Below are positions 34,318 through 44,544 of a DNA stretch of 64,000 nucleotides, piece by piece (position 1 is the first letter of the stretch; each line of letters starts with the position of its first letter). Source of the stretch: Filobasidium wieringae (taxonomy: Eukaryota > Basidiomycota > Tremellomycetes > Filobasidiales > Filobasidiaceae); NCBI GenBank assembly GCA_001600055.1, contig BCIV01000014.1, positions 124,001 to 188,000 on the forward strand, read 5' to 3'. Both the position numbers and the translations under genes were made by a program. The notes beneath the pieces are model-generated. The model saw nothing but the letters and a program-made list of their open reading frames with translations. It did not search any database and had not been told where the DNA came from.

Positions 34318-37300
34318 TCACAACCCAAACGCCGGTGAGAACGGTCGGATTGGGGCAGCGAAAGGCGCAACCGTGCCGGGTCCGGCAGAGACGGGTTTCA
34401 ATGTAGAAACTTGCAGCAGGATCCCGCAATCTCTCGTCTTGCTGGTCAATCTTCCTAACAGGACACGAACGCTGACGGGAAGAGGGCGTTCCTTACAAAC
34501 TAGGATCGCTAGCTCCGATACCCTGACAACAGCCTTGATGAAATTCTGCGCATCATGAGGAAGTCTAACTTCTGCTCCTGTTCCGTTAGATGCGCCATAT
34601 GTGGCGCGAGCTCGAACCTCCATCAGAGATTCATGCAAGTGTCGAGTAGTCTCTTCCGCCATAGCGATACGTTCAAGCAGCTCAATAACACGAGGGGAAC
34701 TGGGGTAATGTCCACGACGAGGCGAGGCTCCGGCATCGACGCTCAGTTTGGCCAAGCCAAGTCGGCCAGTAGCGCTATTGGAGGTGGTAGGTGGCTCGCT
34801 CAATTCCTCAGAGAGACGCAACCAGACTGTATAAGCGATATCTGACGCTTGCTCTAACGTATCCAACACGCCATCATCGACGACAGTTGCAGCGCTCTTT
34901 GGCACCGGTAGTACGGTTTCCAGATGGCCATCGCGTCGGAGCTGGCTTCTCATCGCGCCGAATGACTTGAGAGAGCCAACGGAAGATGATGGTCCATGTC
35001 GTCCGAGGCTACCTTCTCGAGACATGGGCAAGGATGTGATAGGAGGCATTTCTGCAGCCGTATTATTCTCGTCTGCTTCTTCATTTTCCTCTTCCTCATC
35101 TGCTTCCAGGATGATCTGTGTCGCTGTCGATTCATTACGTAAATGAGACGGCCTGCGAGCGGAGAGTGACATGTCCTTCGAACCGCTTTCAGATGATCCT
35201 GCAGAATGGAATCCATCGGGACCGAGCATCATTCCTGCCTGTACGTCATCGGCAGAGAACGATCCCGCGTGACGCCTGGACTTCTCTCTGCCCATACCCA
35301 TAGGCCGAAGCGGCGAACCTTTGTCCAGTACATCAGCGGAGTAGTGTGCCGGGGACATCACAGACTGTGACTTGAATACAGCAGAAGGTGACTGTGACTC
35401 CCCCCTTTCAGGGATTGGCGAGATGGGAGTGCGTACTGATCCACTGTAAGAAGGGGCCGTTCTGTGGCGGATCGAGGTTCGATACTCTTGCAGCATTGGC
35501 CTGATTTGTTGCAGCACCGGCTGCATTGACTGCCATGAACTGACAACTTCACCGAACGAGCCAAAGACCATTAGGAGCAAAGTCTTTGTGTATCTAACAT
35601 CGGCTGTAGGTCGTAGAGCTGTAACCTGAAGTTTGAGCACAGCGATGACTTTTGCGAACACTGATACGCTATCCCGGCAAGCCTCTATAATCGGCCGAAT
35701 AACCGATGCGGGTGGAGCGCGTCTCCGAGATATAGCATCGAATCTATCCAACGCGTCTATCAAGCTGTTAAGATACCCAGCCGCTGGGTCAAGTACCCGG
35801 GCGAACACTCCTGCGATCCGATCGTCCGTTGCAAATGTGAGATATTGCTGCAGTGACGTATGGATTTGTGATAATGCGAAGAGTAGGCCGCGGATTCCAT
35901 CCGCGCACGTCAGGAGGACCGTAGGTATAGCCTTGGAAACGCTAGATACCGGTAAGGTGGATAGTCTCCGGAAGTAAGAATGCCTGGCCTGTTCGATTGA
36001 TCGATCCTCTCCCAACTTGGTCTGAGAACTTGTTCGCTCCATTCCTGTCGCTGACAGGCTGGACATCTGCAGGGAGGCATTGGTCGACATCCTACGGCTC
36101 ACCGAGCCCGATCGCGCAAGCTGATTGGCTCCCAAAGAGTCCAGTGGGTCCCTCTTTGGCTCTGTAGGCGTAATTGCGTTGCTATCCAGCTCTATCGAGC
36201 GTCTCTCGACCAGAATCTGAGCATGACTGAGCCTTAAATCCGGCAAAGACTTTTTGGCAGACAAGCTAGTGCTAGAATGCCTGGATGTAGTATAGCTAGA
36301 CCCGCGATTGTGCCCAGGTCCATACTTGCCGTCTTTGATAGTTGAGCTGGAAGAGACGTTTCGTCCCAGGGTGACCTGAGTCGGAGGAATTGGGTCGAGC
36401 GGAGAGGTTAAGGAAGTCGATGCAGCTCCTTCGCTGGACCCGGTACTGGACTGAGGCGTGCTTGAGTCTAATTCAGATGAGGATTGAGTAGAGTGATTGA
36501 CTCGACGCTTTCTCGTTGATCCAAAATGCGGCTCAGATCGAAGTATGGGTGGAGGCGAGAGCGGTCCACCATCCGACGTTCTGGTCTCAGAGGACAAAGA
36601 TCTGTACATCATGTTGGCCTGTAGCCATGGTAATGCTGACTTGTGCTCGTCCTCTTCTGCTGGAAGGATGACCACGTGTTGAGAGTCAGAAGGCTCCGTA
36701 ATCACTGTGACCTCTTGCTCCTCGTTACTGAAGATTCTTTATATCAGCACCCGAATACATCATCCGCGATACGAAACGCACCTTTTTGATATGAGACTCT
36801 CAGTTAACAAGCGAACCTGCTCCTGCTCATGGGTTCTCATCCAATCTTTGATTGTGGCGATCCAGAGCTTCATGACCTCATCAGCTTTCTTCGGACCTGT
36901 TATGATTCCGCTGTCGGAACTGCTTTTAGGTGCAGCACGATTTTCAATTGGCTCTGGTCTGTGTGCCAAGACTTCGGGTGGCTATGAGTCAGAACGGATG
37001 TCAATACGGTCCGGCATTCCATGTTCGGTTCCAAGACACTAACTGGCCACTCGATGGGGTTATTGTCGACCACCAAGACTCTTAGATTAGCAAAATGGAC
37101 CAGATAACCAGGGAGTTTCCTGAGTTTGTTGTATGATAGCGACAACACCTGGTCACCATGGTACTTCAGTAAGAAATTGATATCTGAGTAAACGATCCCT
37201 TCTCTGACTCACTCTCAGCTGTACAAGACGGCCAGGATCTTCTGGCAAGCTGACCAATTCGTTCTTGCTGACGTCGAGGATTTCTAAAGAAGGCAGTTCA

Positions 37301-38325
37301 AGGAGCTGTTTGAAGCACAATCAATCAGCTGAAACTACCAATCTGTAGGTTCACAAGACACTCACGACGTGGGGAATGGTCACCAAGCGGTTCCCTTTCA
37401 AGTTAAGGTACCGAAGCCGAACCAAGGTATTGAAAGAAGGGTCAAAGGACCGCTCGGTGAGACGATTGTAAGAAAGGGCTAATCTGTAATTCCAGATCAT
37501 CTTAGTCAGGTCAGCTTGTCAACGGTCACGTGTGCCTCGAAACACTGACCTCCATACACCCAGCTTGTCTTTCCCTACGCCTGAACGCAAAACAGCGATA
37601 TCGGTCGCGTCCACAGTTTTGATAGCTCTTCGACTGATATCTAACGTGTTCCCTTCATCTTTACTTTGGTCTAGCTCAGACAGGATATATTTTGCGATTC
37701 CTGATGTATGAGAATGTCCATGGCCTGACCCGGATCCGGATCCTGAGATGGAAGTAGGTGGAGGATGAGAGTGAGCCGTATGTACTTGGTGAGATGAATT
37801 ATCTGGATGATGATCCGCGTGGGCCTTTGTCCGGGAGCCTTCTGAGCCTGCATGGACATGATGGATGGGATGAGTGGGTCTAGGAAGTTCTGGAATCTGG
37901 TTGTATTCATTCGTGTGTAAGGTGTCCATGGATCCCGATCGGCTGCTACCCATGGACCCATTCGCTTCTATTGTCCGCAAAGAGGAAGGGGGTACCCATG
38001 CTCCCGTATCTGCAGCTTGACTTCCGCTTAGCTGAGATAGCGAGTAAGAACTCCCGTGCTGCAAGGCAGAGAAACCTCTCCAGCCTTCTCTTTTGGACGA
38101 GACCGAGGTAGGAGTCTCGAGGCCATGATGTACGACGTCCCCAACATTGTGTCCTCGAGATAGTCCACTAGATATGGGAACAGGTGTAGATCCGTGGGAC
38201 GCAACCGTATTGCTTCGATTTCTGTTAGCCATCTCTGACTGGAACCTCAGAGAATCGACGGAAGATGATGCTCTAGGTAGATATCCCGAGTAAGGATGTG
38301 GTGGAACGGGAGGCATCGCGGACAT
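34318..38325 (-). CDS. SOG2: Leucine-rich-repeat RAM-pathway protein SOG2
   Basis: Scaffold of the RAM (Cbk1/NDR kinase) network that controls polarity, cell separation and morphogenesis in fungi. ATG 38325 opens about 200 disordered residues rich in Ser/His/Gly. LRRs follow in small exons: NTLVRLRYLNLKGNRLVTIP (about 37380-37440), LPSLEILDVSKNELVSLPED, and VLSLSYNKLRKLPGYLVHFA (about 37080-37150). The large last exon (34318 to about 36725) carries the SOG2 domain: a block around RHSYFRRLSTLPVSSVSKAI, then GIRGLLFALSQIHTSLQQYL and MVFGSFGEVVSSWQSMQPVL (about 35500-36000). Ser-rich linkers follow, then a C-terminal helical region. An acidic run sits near 35065-35100. The domain order is intact. 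Confidence 0.87.
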
Positions 38326-38768
38326 GGTTGTTCAAGACGTTAAGAGAGAAGGGTCGAGGGGGCCGGAAACCCGTTATTGGAAGGACATGAAGGTCGTAAA
38401 AGTATCAAACAGTTTCACATATATCGTCAAGGTCGTAGGGAATGTTTGCAGCGGAACCCGTTGCACTCGCACGACATGATGAGGATGAGAGGTCAGACAG
38501 ACCTCTGAACTTTGATGTGAGGAACGCCAAGACGCGGTATGCGAAATCGATCAGGTGAATGACGGAAATAGATAGGGACACCGGTGGCAATCTTTCCTGG
38601 TCCCTAGTAGCTATAGTAGTGGTGTATACACAGATAGTTCGTCATTATAGTTACAACCAAGATGCTCGTAAAGGTTCGTTATATGGTCGTTCAATTTGGT
38701 ACTTGCCCCGAACCGCTTACTCGCCTTCACTATCGCTCACTTGGGTCGTCTATTCGGATGCAAAACAT
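38326..38768. promoter_or_regulatory. Upstream region of SOG2
   Basis: A 443 bp gap between two same-strand genes, holding the NSE1 3' UTR and the SOG2 promoter. No motif is clear. Confidence 0.4.
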
Positions 38769-40214
38769 TCAGCGAAGAGCTAGCCAGGGAAGCTCACTCT
38801 TACTCACGAGAGCCTCAACATTTCGTCTCGGCCTCACCGACCTTCCCGCAACCTGAGTCTGGGTCGCCTCATCGTCTTCGTCGTCGAGCATAATTGTCTC
38901 TTCCTCCTGTTCGTCCTCGGGCAAACCGCTATTGACTCCCCTCTTCCTCTTCCTCTTGCTCATACTAGTCGCTCCGTCTTCTCGAATATCAATAGCGTCT
39001 TCTCCAATCGGGGCTGGTGCTACTCCGCCATTCTCTGTATCCCAAGAGAAACTGCAAACTTTGCATTTGTTTCGGTTTGCAGATTTTCGGGTCGTATAGC
39101 ATTTTTTATGTATGTGCGCGTCACCTGTAGCAGGAGATTCCGTATTCTGTCAGTTCAGTTACATAGCATGAGATTCAGGTCTGAAGCTATGCGACGTACA
39201 TTCCGGATTGGAACACACCCAGCCCTAAACCGATCACATCCCGATCAGTATCCCAGGCCAATTTTTACGAAAGAATAAGACTCACGGCAAGCACAATCTT
39301 CGAGCAATGGAAACAACCTTTCAATACCTTATCTTCATCCCTTGCACCTTCTTTGTTAGGATCCGTAGCGACCCCGATATCTCCGTATGTTTCGGTGAGG
39401 TACGGTTCCAGCTCTGTTATAGCTCTCGGAGAGAGACTGTATCTCGCTCGGCTATAGGATAGCAACTCTCAGATCGAGGCAGATTGACAGGGACAATAAG
39501 ACGAGAAGGAAACATACGCGGATCGAGAGAACCAGCCTCTTGATACCAGAGCCGAGAGGATGGAGACGCTTGTTGATTTCGGTATAGCAGCTGAATCATC
39601 TTACTTCAGTATGGCTCCTACGAGATTATACGTAGAAGGGGAGCATACTGATAAGGTCACTTCCTATCTGCAGAGCACGGTTGGTCCCGATAGAATTAGA
39701 TGGATAGGAATCTATTATGGCTAAAACCTGTTCGTGTGAAGCAGATTTGTTTACTATGTGGGAAAACGAAGGCATACAGAAGAAAGCTGCTTACCATCTC
39801 TCGATAGAGGCTTACTTCCAAGGGGCTCAAGTCGGAGACGGATTTGGATAGATCGGTTGCTCCATCTACTGGATCTGTGTTGATCTGAAAAAGTAAGTCA
39901 TCAGTAACGAAATGCTTTAAGCCAAGTAGAAATCGGGCACTCACCACCGAAATATAATGTCTACCACCTTCATCAGTTTGATCAAATCCTCTTCTAAAGT
40001 CCAGCCCGAATTCCCTAACAAGCTCGGCACATTCTCCTATGAACGATTTGAAACCTTTGATGTCCGCTGCATGTTGTATGTTTACGTTGGGTTCCGCATC
40101 TTTCACGGCTAGCACGAGACGAGAATATAGCTCGATGGCGGTCGATTCAGGGAGCGTTCGACGGGATATCAGAGATTGTATATAAGCGTTGTGTAGGACG
40201 GTCGGCGAGATCAT
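38769..40214 (-). CDS. NSE1: Smc5-Smc6 complex RING-type subunit NSE1
   Basis: Subunit of the Smc5/6 genome-stability complex with a variant RING, paired with a MAGE-type Nse3. ATG 40214 opens TVLHNAYIQSLISRRTLPES, and DEGGRHYISV follows. A 60 bp intron (39885-39944) is free of stops and in frame, so the unspliced ORF hides it. It joins INTDPVDGATDLSKSVSDLS. Further exons add NSIGTNRALQIGSDLI, MIQLLYRNQQASPSSRLWYQ, YSLSPRAITELEPYLTETYG, and then the zinc module: CFHCSKIVLA, WVCSNPEC and DAHIHKKCYTTRKSANRNKC plus CSFSW (about 39010-39330). A basic, acidic-patched tail (SKRKRKRG, EDEQEEE) follows. The last few codons are uncertain: a gtgagt near 38808 could be a donor, but its nearest acceptor gives too short an intron. 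Confidence 0.84.
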
Positions 40215-40440
40215 CTCGATGACTTAGAGGCTCCAAGAAACGGAAGTTTCCGATCATGCAGGGAATTCTTTCATATCTCGTAGTAGGTGAATAGATACGG
40301 AACTTCCTTCGACAAGTCTCAGCTCTATCCTCATCATCGGATTCTCAAGTACCCGTGTCGGTACGCGACGAGTCTCACCTCTGAACGATGGAGGTGATAA
40401 ACCATCTATGTAGTTAATTAGAACTAGATACCACATTTGT

Positions 40441-40476
40441 ACTATTTGAGCAATTAATACTATTTGAGCAATTAAT
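40441..40476. repeat. 18-bp tandem repeat, two copies
   Basis: actatttgagcaattaat occurs twice, at 40441-40458 and 40459-40476, with no mismatch. Confidence 0.95.
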
Positions 40477-40485
40477 TGCTCAAAT
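40462..40485. repeat. Perfect AT-rich palindrome
   Basis: The 20-base core ttgagcaattaattgctcaa is its own reverse complement, and the flanking bases extend the symmetry slightly. It is formed where the tandem repeat meets the longer direct repeat. A dimeric DNA-binding protein site or a hairpin-forming element is possible. Confidence 0.85.
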
Positions 40486-40577
40486 TAGGTGCAAATACTG
40501 ACCTTTAGGGAGGTTAGGTATGTTAGATGAATTAATTGCTCAAATTAGGTGCAAATATTGACCTTTAGGGAGGTTAG
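40470..40577. repeat. 48-bp direct repeat, two copies, 60-bp spacing
   Basis: The blocks 40470-40517 and 40530-40577 match over 48 bases with one difference (caaatactg versus caaatattg). Each starts aattaattgctcaaattagg and ends gacctttagggaggttag. A 12-base spacer separates them. Confidence 0.95.
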
Positions 40578-40615
40578 TGGTTGAGGCCTGACACCCGGAC
40601 GGTTTGCACCTGTTA

Positions 40616-41037
40616 CTACCCCTTCAAGGGCAGGCCAGTGCACCCACAACGGGAGGTCGTCATCGTAATGATGATAGAATTGCGATCATACGAGCCGTCA
40701 CCAGTACTGCTGACGAAGGAGCTCCTACGCAGGCGTTGCAGCGAAGCATATAAGACTGTATCGAATGCCGTCAGGTGCCAGATATCCAGTACCAAACCAA
40801 AGATGGTCCCATCCTTTTCCAAAATATTGTCTTCTTGCTTCACCAGTCGGATCAACTGCCTAAATGTGTGCCTCGAGTGTGATCCAGGTGAATGCCCTCA
40901 TTGACATACACCTTCCTGCATACGTTGCATATCCATTGCCTCCTCTCATTGCAGTCACCTCCTTCAGACTCTCCGGATCCATCGATAGCTCCCCCTTTCT
41001 GGAGAGAAAATTGACCGATTGCATGATCAATGAGCAA
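40616..41037 (-). pseudogene. Zinc-finger-like ORF pair, possibly a broken gene
   Basis: On the minus strand, ATG 41037 opens an ORF with RRQWICNVCRKVYVNEG followed by HLDHTRGTHLG, a Cys-x2-Cys ... His ... His arrangement like a C2H2 finger, and stops at about 40852. A second ORF in another frame overlaps the stop and runs on (IRLVKQEDNILEKDGTIFGL) to 40616. I recognise no full-length family. It could be a frameshifted remnant, one spliced gene, or chance. Confidence 0.28.
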
Positions 41038-41665
41038 GAAGACTTTCCGTCATTTCTGCCTTATGGCATTCCAGCCCTAATCTCGAGGCCTCTACATCAA
41101 GTTACCCCTGGCAACAATCCTCAAATAAGCATCAACGTGGTCTTCCCCCTTGATTTGGGAGTTTTCTTGTACCCTCCCGATAACCTCGCAACTGGACTGA
41201 TTTACACTACAAATATGTTGTCAAGTACTTGATACTAAAGCCAAAAGTCTCGCTATTGATAGCGAACATGCCGAGAGATCGATTGCATCCAAGATGCTTC
41301 GCCAGGATAGCCTGTAACCTCCAACACGATCTTCGAGTCGGAGTGAAATACTTTTCTGGCACAGTTCGGCGCAGACCACTAGAACACTAAGTTATGCTGA
41401 CCAGGACAACCGTCCGAGATGCTGACTCCAGTATGTTTTTAGCTTGCGAATGGTTTGTGATCGTGATTTGTGATGATACACCCCGAGAACGGATCCTGAT
41501 CGTTCGCGGGTGCAAATGTAGATTTGGTCAGCGTTCACAGGATCTATAAATGCCCGTCTGGACGTGTAACCGCTGATTGCGCTTCGTTATATAGTCTCTG
41601 ACTATTCTTGAACACTTATATCCCTATAATACAATAACTTCCTGTTCTTATCAAATTCGCAGATC

Positions 41666-42700
41666 ATGACGCACGCCGCTGGCAATTACCGTCAAGTATC
41701 GCGCCACTTGCGGCAGCACGCGCATACCCAAGGAGAGGTATTGATCAGGCAGCCCATCAGTCCTGGCGATGAGAAATTCATGCCTTGTCAGTATCCTGCT
41801 CCTGTTCTCGATCTTCTAGCTGATAAATCGATCCCGACAGTCCTTTTGTTGGACGATGTTGAAGCAAAGGATGGCGTGAAGGGATTCGGCCCTCATCCGC
41901 ATCGAAGTCAAGAGACGATCACCTATGTATTAGAAGGTCGGTTGGCTCACCAAGACAGCCACGGAAATAAAGGATTCCTACAAGCTGGTGATGTCCAGTT
42001 CATGTGTGCAGGCCGAGGCGAGTCTCTGTCAGGTATACCAATTGGCGATGGACTGATCCGTTCAGATAATGCAGGAATCATCCACGACGAGAGTCCCGTT
42101 CCTGGATGCGGAGGCAATCGCGCCATTCAGATTTGGGTCGCGCTTCCTACTGCTCATGAAAAGTCTGCACCGAGTTACCAAGACATCAAACAAGACGAAA
42201 TGCCCATGGTCACCCCGTCCCAGGGGTCGAAGTTCGCATCATCGCCGGCGAATCATTTGGGAAATCGGTGAAGCAGCGGACGAAGGTAGAGCTACTGTAT
42301 CTGGACATCGTGATGGCTCCTGATACCGAGCTATCTCATCCGATCCCATCAAACTTCAACGGTTTCGTACACACCCTCGAAGGTACAGCTACTGTTGATG
42401 GTATAGAAGGTAGAGATCATACGACCTTTTTCTTCGAGAAAAGTGGCGACTCGGTGATCCTCCAGAACAAGAGCAACGTACCTGCACGTATGCTTCTTGT
42501 TGCAGGAGATCCATTGGAAGGACAAACGGTTCACCAAATGGGACCCTTTGTTGCTTCATCTGCGGCGGGAATTTCTCAAGCGATCTACGACTACCGTACT
42601 GTAAGCGAAAATGTACCACCTGGGATTGACACAAGCTGATCATTTCAATTAGGGCCGGAACGGGTTTGAGCGAGCTTCCAGTTGGAGACCAGATGCATAA
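41666..42700 (+). pseudogene. Pirin-family protein gene with apparent one-base frameshift
   Basis: Pirins are iron-binding bicupins; some have quercetinase or transcription-cofactor roles. Spliced exons give MPFLLLDDVEAKDG, GFGPHPHRSQETITYVLEG (metal His pair), the AGRG|IIHDESP join (metal His, with Asp-Glu following), and RAIQIWVAL. The second cupin follows (GTATVDG, GDSVILQN, LLVAGDPLEGQTVHQMGPFV), and a last exon NGFERASSWRPDA ends at TAA 42698-42700. Introns 41787-41840 (54 bp) and 42018-42074 (57 bp, gc donor) are stop-free and in frame, so the unspliced frame runs to 42271. After MPMVTPSQG the protein resumes one frame over (VEVRIIAGESFG) at a run of four G (42233-42236), and no plausible intron fixes this. 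It is either a real lesion or a base missing from the assembly. Confidence 0.82.
42233..42236 (+). other. G-run at the pirin frame change
   Basis: Four consecutive G between the codons for PSQ and the resumed frame. Family alignment from memory predicts one more base here. Homopolymers are a common place both for assembly error and for true slippage mutation. Confidence 0.6.
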
Positions 42701-43130
42701 TGAGGGTCGTACCCAAGCTGGATACCAGCAACAGCTACCTTCTGCTTGACATTCAGAAATCGATATGATACAAGCGGGCTACATTCCAGCCGTACCGCCT
42801 CGTCGTGTACTTTTGTACAATTATGTTACAGTTTCAGGTTCTCGATGATCCCAAATCTTGATGCTTCTTCAGAAGATTCTTGACTGACAATGCTACACAG
42901 GACGTCATACACTGTCTATCTTGACTGAACGTGCAACATGCCACCTACCGAGAAGTAGGAGTCTTCAATATATAACCTAGTCGATTCCGAAGACCATTTT
43001 AGTTCACTTCCTGATTCTACGGAATCTCGATGAACATAAAATGAATTGCCCGTGGGTACTATTATCTACATCATTCCGACGCCTTCATCCATTCTGGCAT
43101 AGATTCCGGGCCGACCAATCTTGGTTACCT
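42701..43130. other. Convergent intergenic region
   Basis: 0.43 kb between the pirin stop and the stop of the small unknown minus-strand gene. No feature was recognised. Confidence 0.4.
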
Positions 43131-43556
43131 CTACATGACACCCAATACACGCGCTCCCTCTATCTTCGACAGTAACTTCTCATAATTCGTTTTCCTTCTC
43201 TGTTCGATTTCCTCCATCGTGAAGTTGCCTTGCCTCTCTGACTCCGTATCGTAGTCCTGCAATACGTCGTATCCTGTCTGGATAACAGCTCCACACAAAT
43301 CTTGCTTTTCCTTCAGATCAAGGTCTGTTTTCCCTTCAGCTTCTAGCTTGTCAAGCTGCTTAAAACAGAATGCCTCAAGTTTTTCGTATCGTGTCATGAA
43401 CGCGATGCATAGCTCCCGAGTCTTATAGTTTATTGGTACGGGCGGGGCAGCGAAGATATACTATGAGAACTGTCGTATGAGCCTCCAACTCTCAGGCGTT
43501 CCGAGATGACTAGAATCGTCAGCGGAGGAGGGTACGTATGAAAGCGCTGATGACAT
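43131..43556 (-). CDS. Small unknown helical protein
   Basis: I do not recognise the family. A 7-codon first exon (43536-43556, MSSALSY) can be spliced, gtaccc donor to ctcatag acceptor, to exon 2 (43131-43460). Exon 2 starts YIFAAPPVPINYKTRELCIA and reads TRYEKLEAFCFKQLDKLEAE, with DVLQDYDTESERQGNFTMEE near the end. The product of about 116 residues is charged and helical and ends in GARVLGVM. Exon 2 is open well upstream of its first ATG (43397), which supports the spliced model over a start there. There are no membrane segments or signal peptide. Confidence 0.55.
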
Positions 43557-44544
43557 GTCGAGTGCGAATGGGTTTAGCGATCGACTATCAACTAATAGAA
43601 GAAATGCTTCGACATCATGCACATACCTGCCATAACAACGAGTGTCAGTTTCGACCTTATCTAGCCACTCCTAGCGGACGGCATCACGAAGGAGGGGCAT
43701 CTCCTCTCCAGACCATTCACCTCGTTTCGACCCGCGCGGCATTAGCTTCCGCCGTTTCACCCCGACCGTTCTCGCGGGCAAGAAATCACCACCAGGAATC
43801 CTTTCTCTCCAGTAACCTCCAGATTCTTCTGTCGATTCGATAATCAACCGAAAAGACCTCCCTATTTCTTCCCCTTAGAGATCCTGAACCTCGACCCAAA
43901 GCCTCCAGGCCCGTTCATTACCGCGCGCCTCAATCCGAGCGAGATGATACGCAAGTCCGCTCCAAATGGTCGAGACCGATCGACCGGTATAACGATTGAT
44001 ACATCAAAGTGAGGCTTGGAGGATACTTTATTTAAGCAACGGATCAAGGTTCAGCGACTTTTTGGCCGGATTACTGCTCCATAGGAGGAGTGCTGTGGAC
44101 TCTTCTGCAGCGAATATCTGGATCCGAATTGAGAGTTGTTCCAGAGGTAGATGAAAAGCTTGTCGTATCGAGTCGACTGTGTTTGCTGGGGATCGTTCAT
44201 CCTATCACTGTAAACGAGGAACATCCAGAGAACCCAGCTTTAACTAAATCACCCAACAAAGTCCCTTTTCGAACCAAAAATCGAATTAAAGATACCTAGT
44301 TTCCTAGCATAAAGAACACCAAGCAAAGAAAAATTCGATACATATTTCCCAACTGATCATAGATACATTTCAACATCAACTGATTCAATTCCATTCGATT
44401 ATCCTTCCCCCACTCAAACAACCGGGATATTATGAAAACGACTATCCAACATTAATCATCCTGTAGCCCAGTAGCGCTCAAAACCGAACGACCAACCGGG
44501 GAGACCAGATCCGAGGTGTGACGATCTCCATTCAAGGTTCGAGC
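43557..44544. other. Region between two minus-strand genes
   Basis: About 1 kb. A 61-codon minus ORF (43862-44047) ending in RFRISKGKK could be a last exon, but I found no partner exons. The right end (44300-44540) should be the 3' UTR of the ferritin-like gene and contains an additional open frame past its stop. Confidence 0.35.

Larger units (their letters stand above)
40215..41665. other. Repeat-bearing intergenic region between NSE1 and pirin
   Basis: A 1.45 kb region with the NSE1 promoter at its left, a cluster of direct and inverted repeats at 40441-40577, a doubtful zinc-finger-like ORF pair at 40616-41037 (minus), and the pirin promoter at its right. Nothing else was recognised. Confidence 0.5.

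Noticed and set aside
41666..42271. Continuous 201-codon pirin ORF taken as the true product
   Set aside because: It includes two introns (41787-41840, 42018-42074) whose removal restores pirin motifs.
44452..44544. Continued open frame past the ferritin-like stop
   Set aside because: The spliced last exon has a TGA at 44547-44545; the longer reading needs a different frame from the family-like exon.
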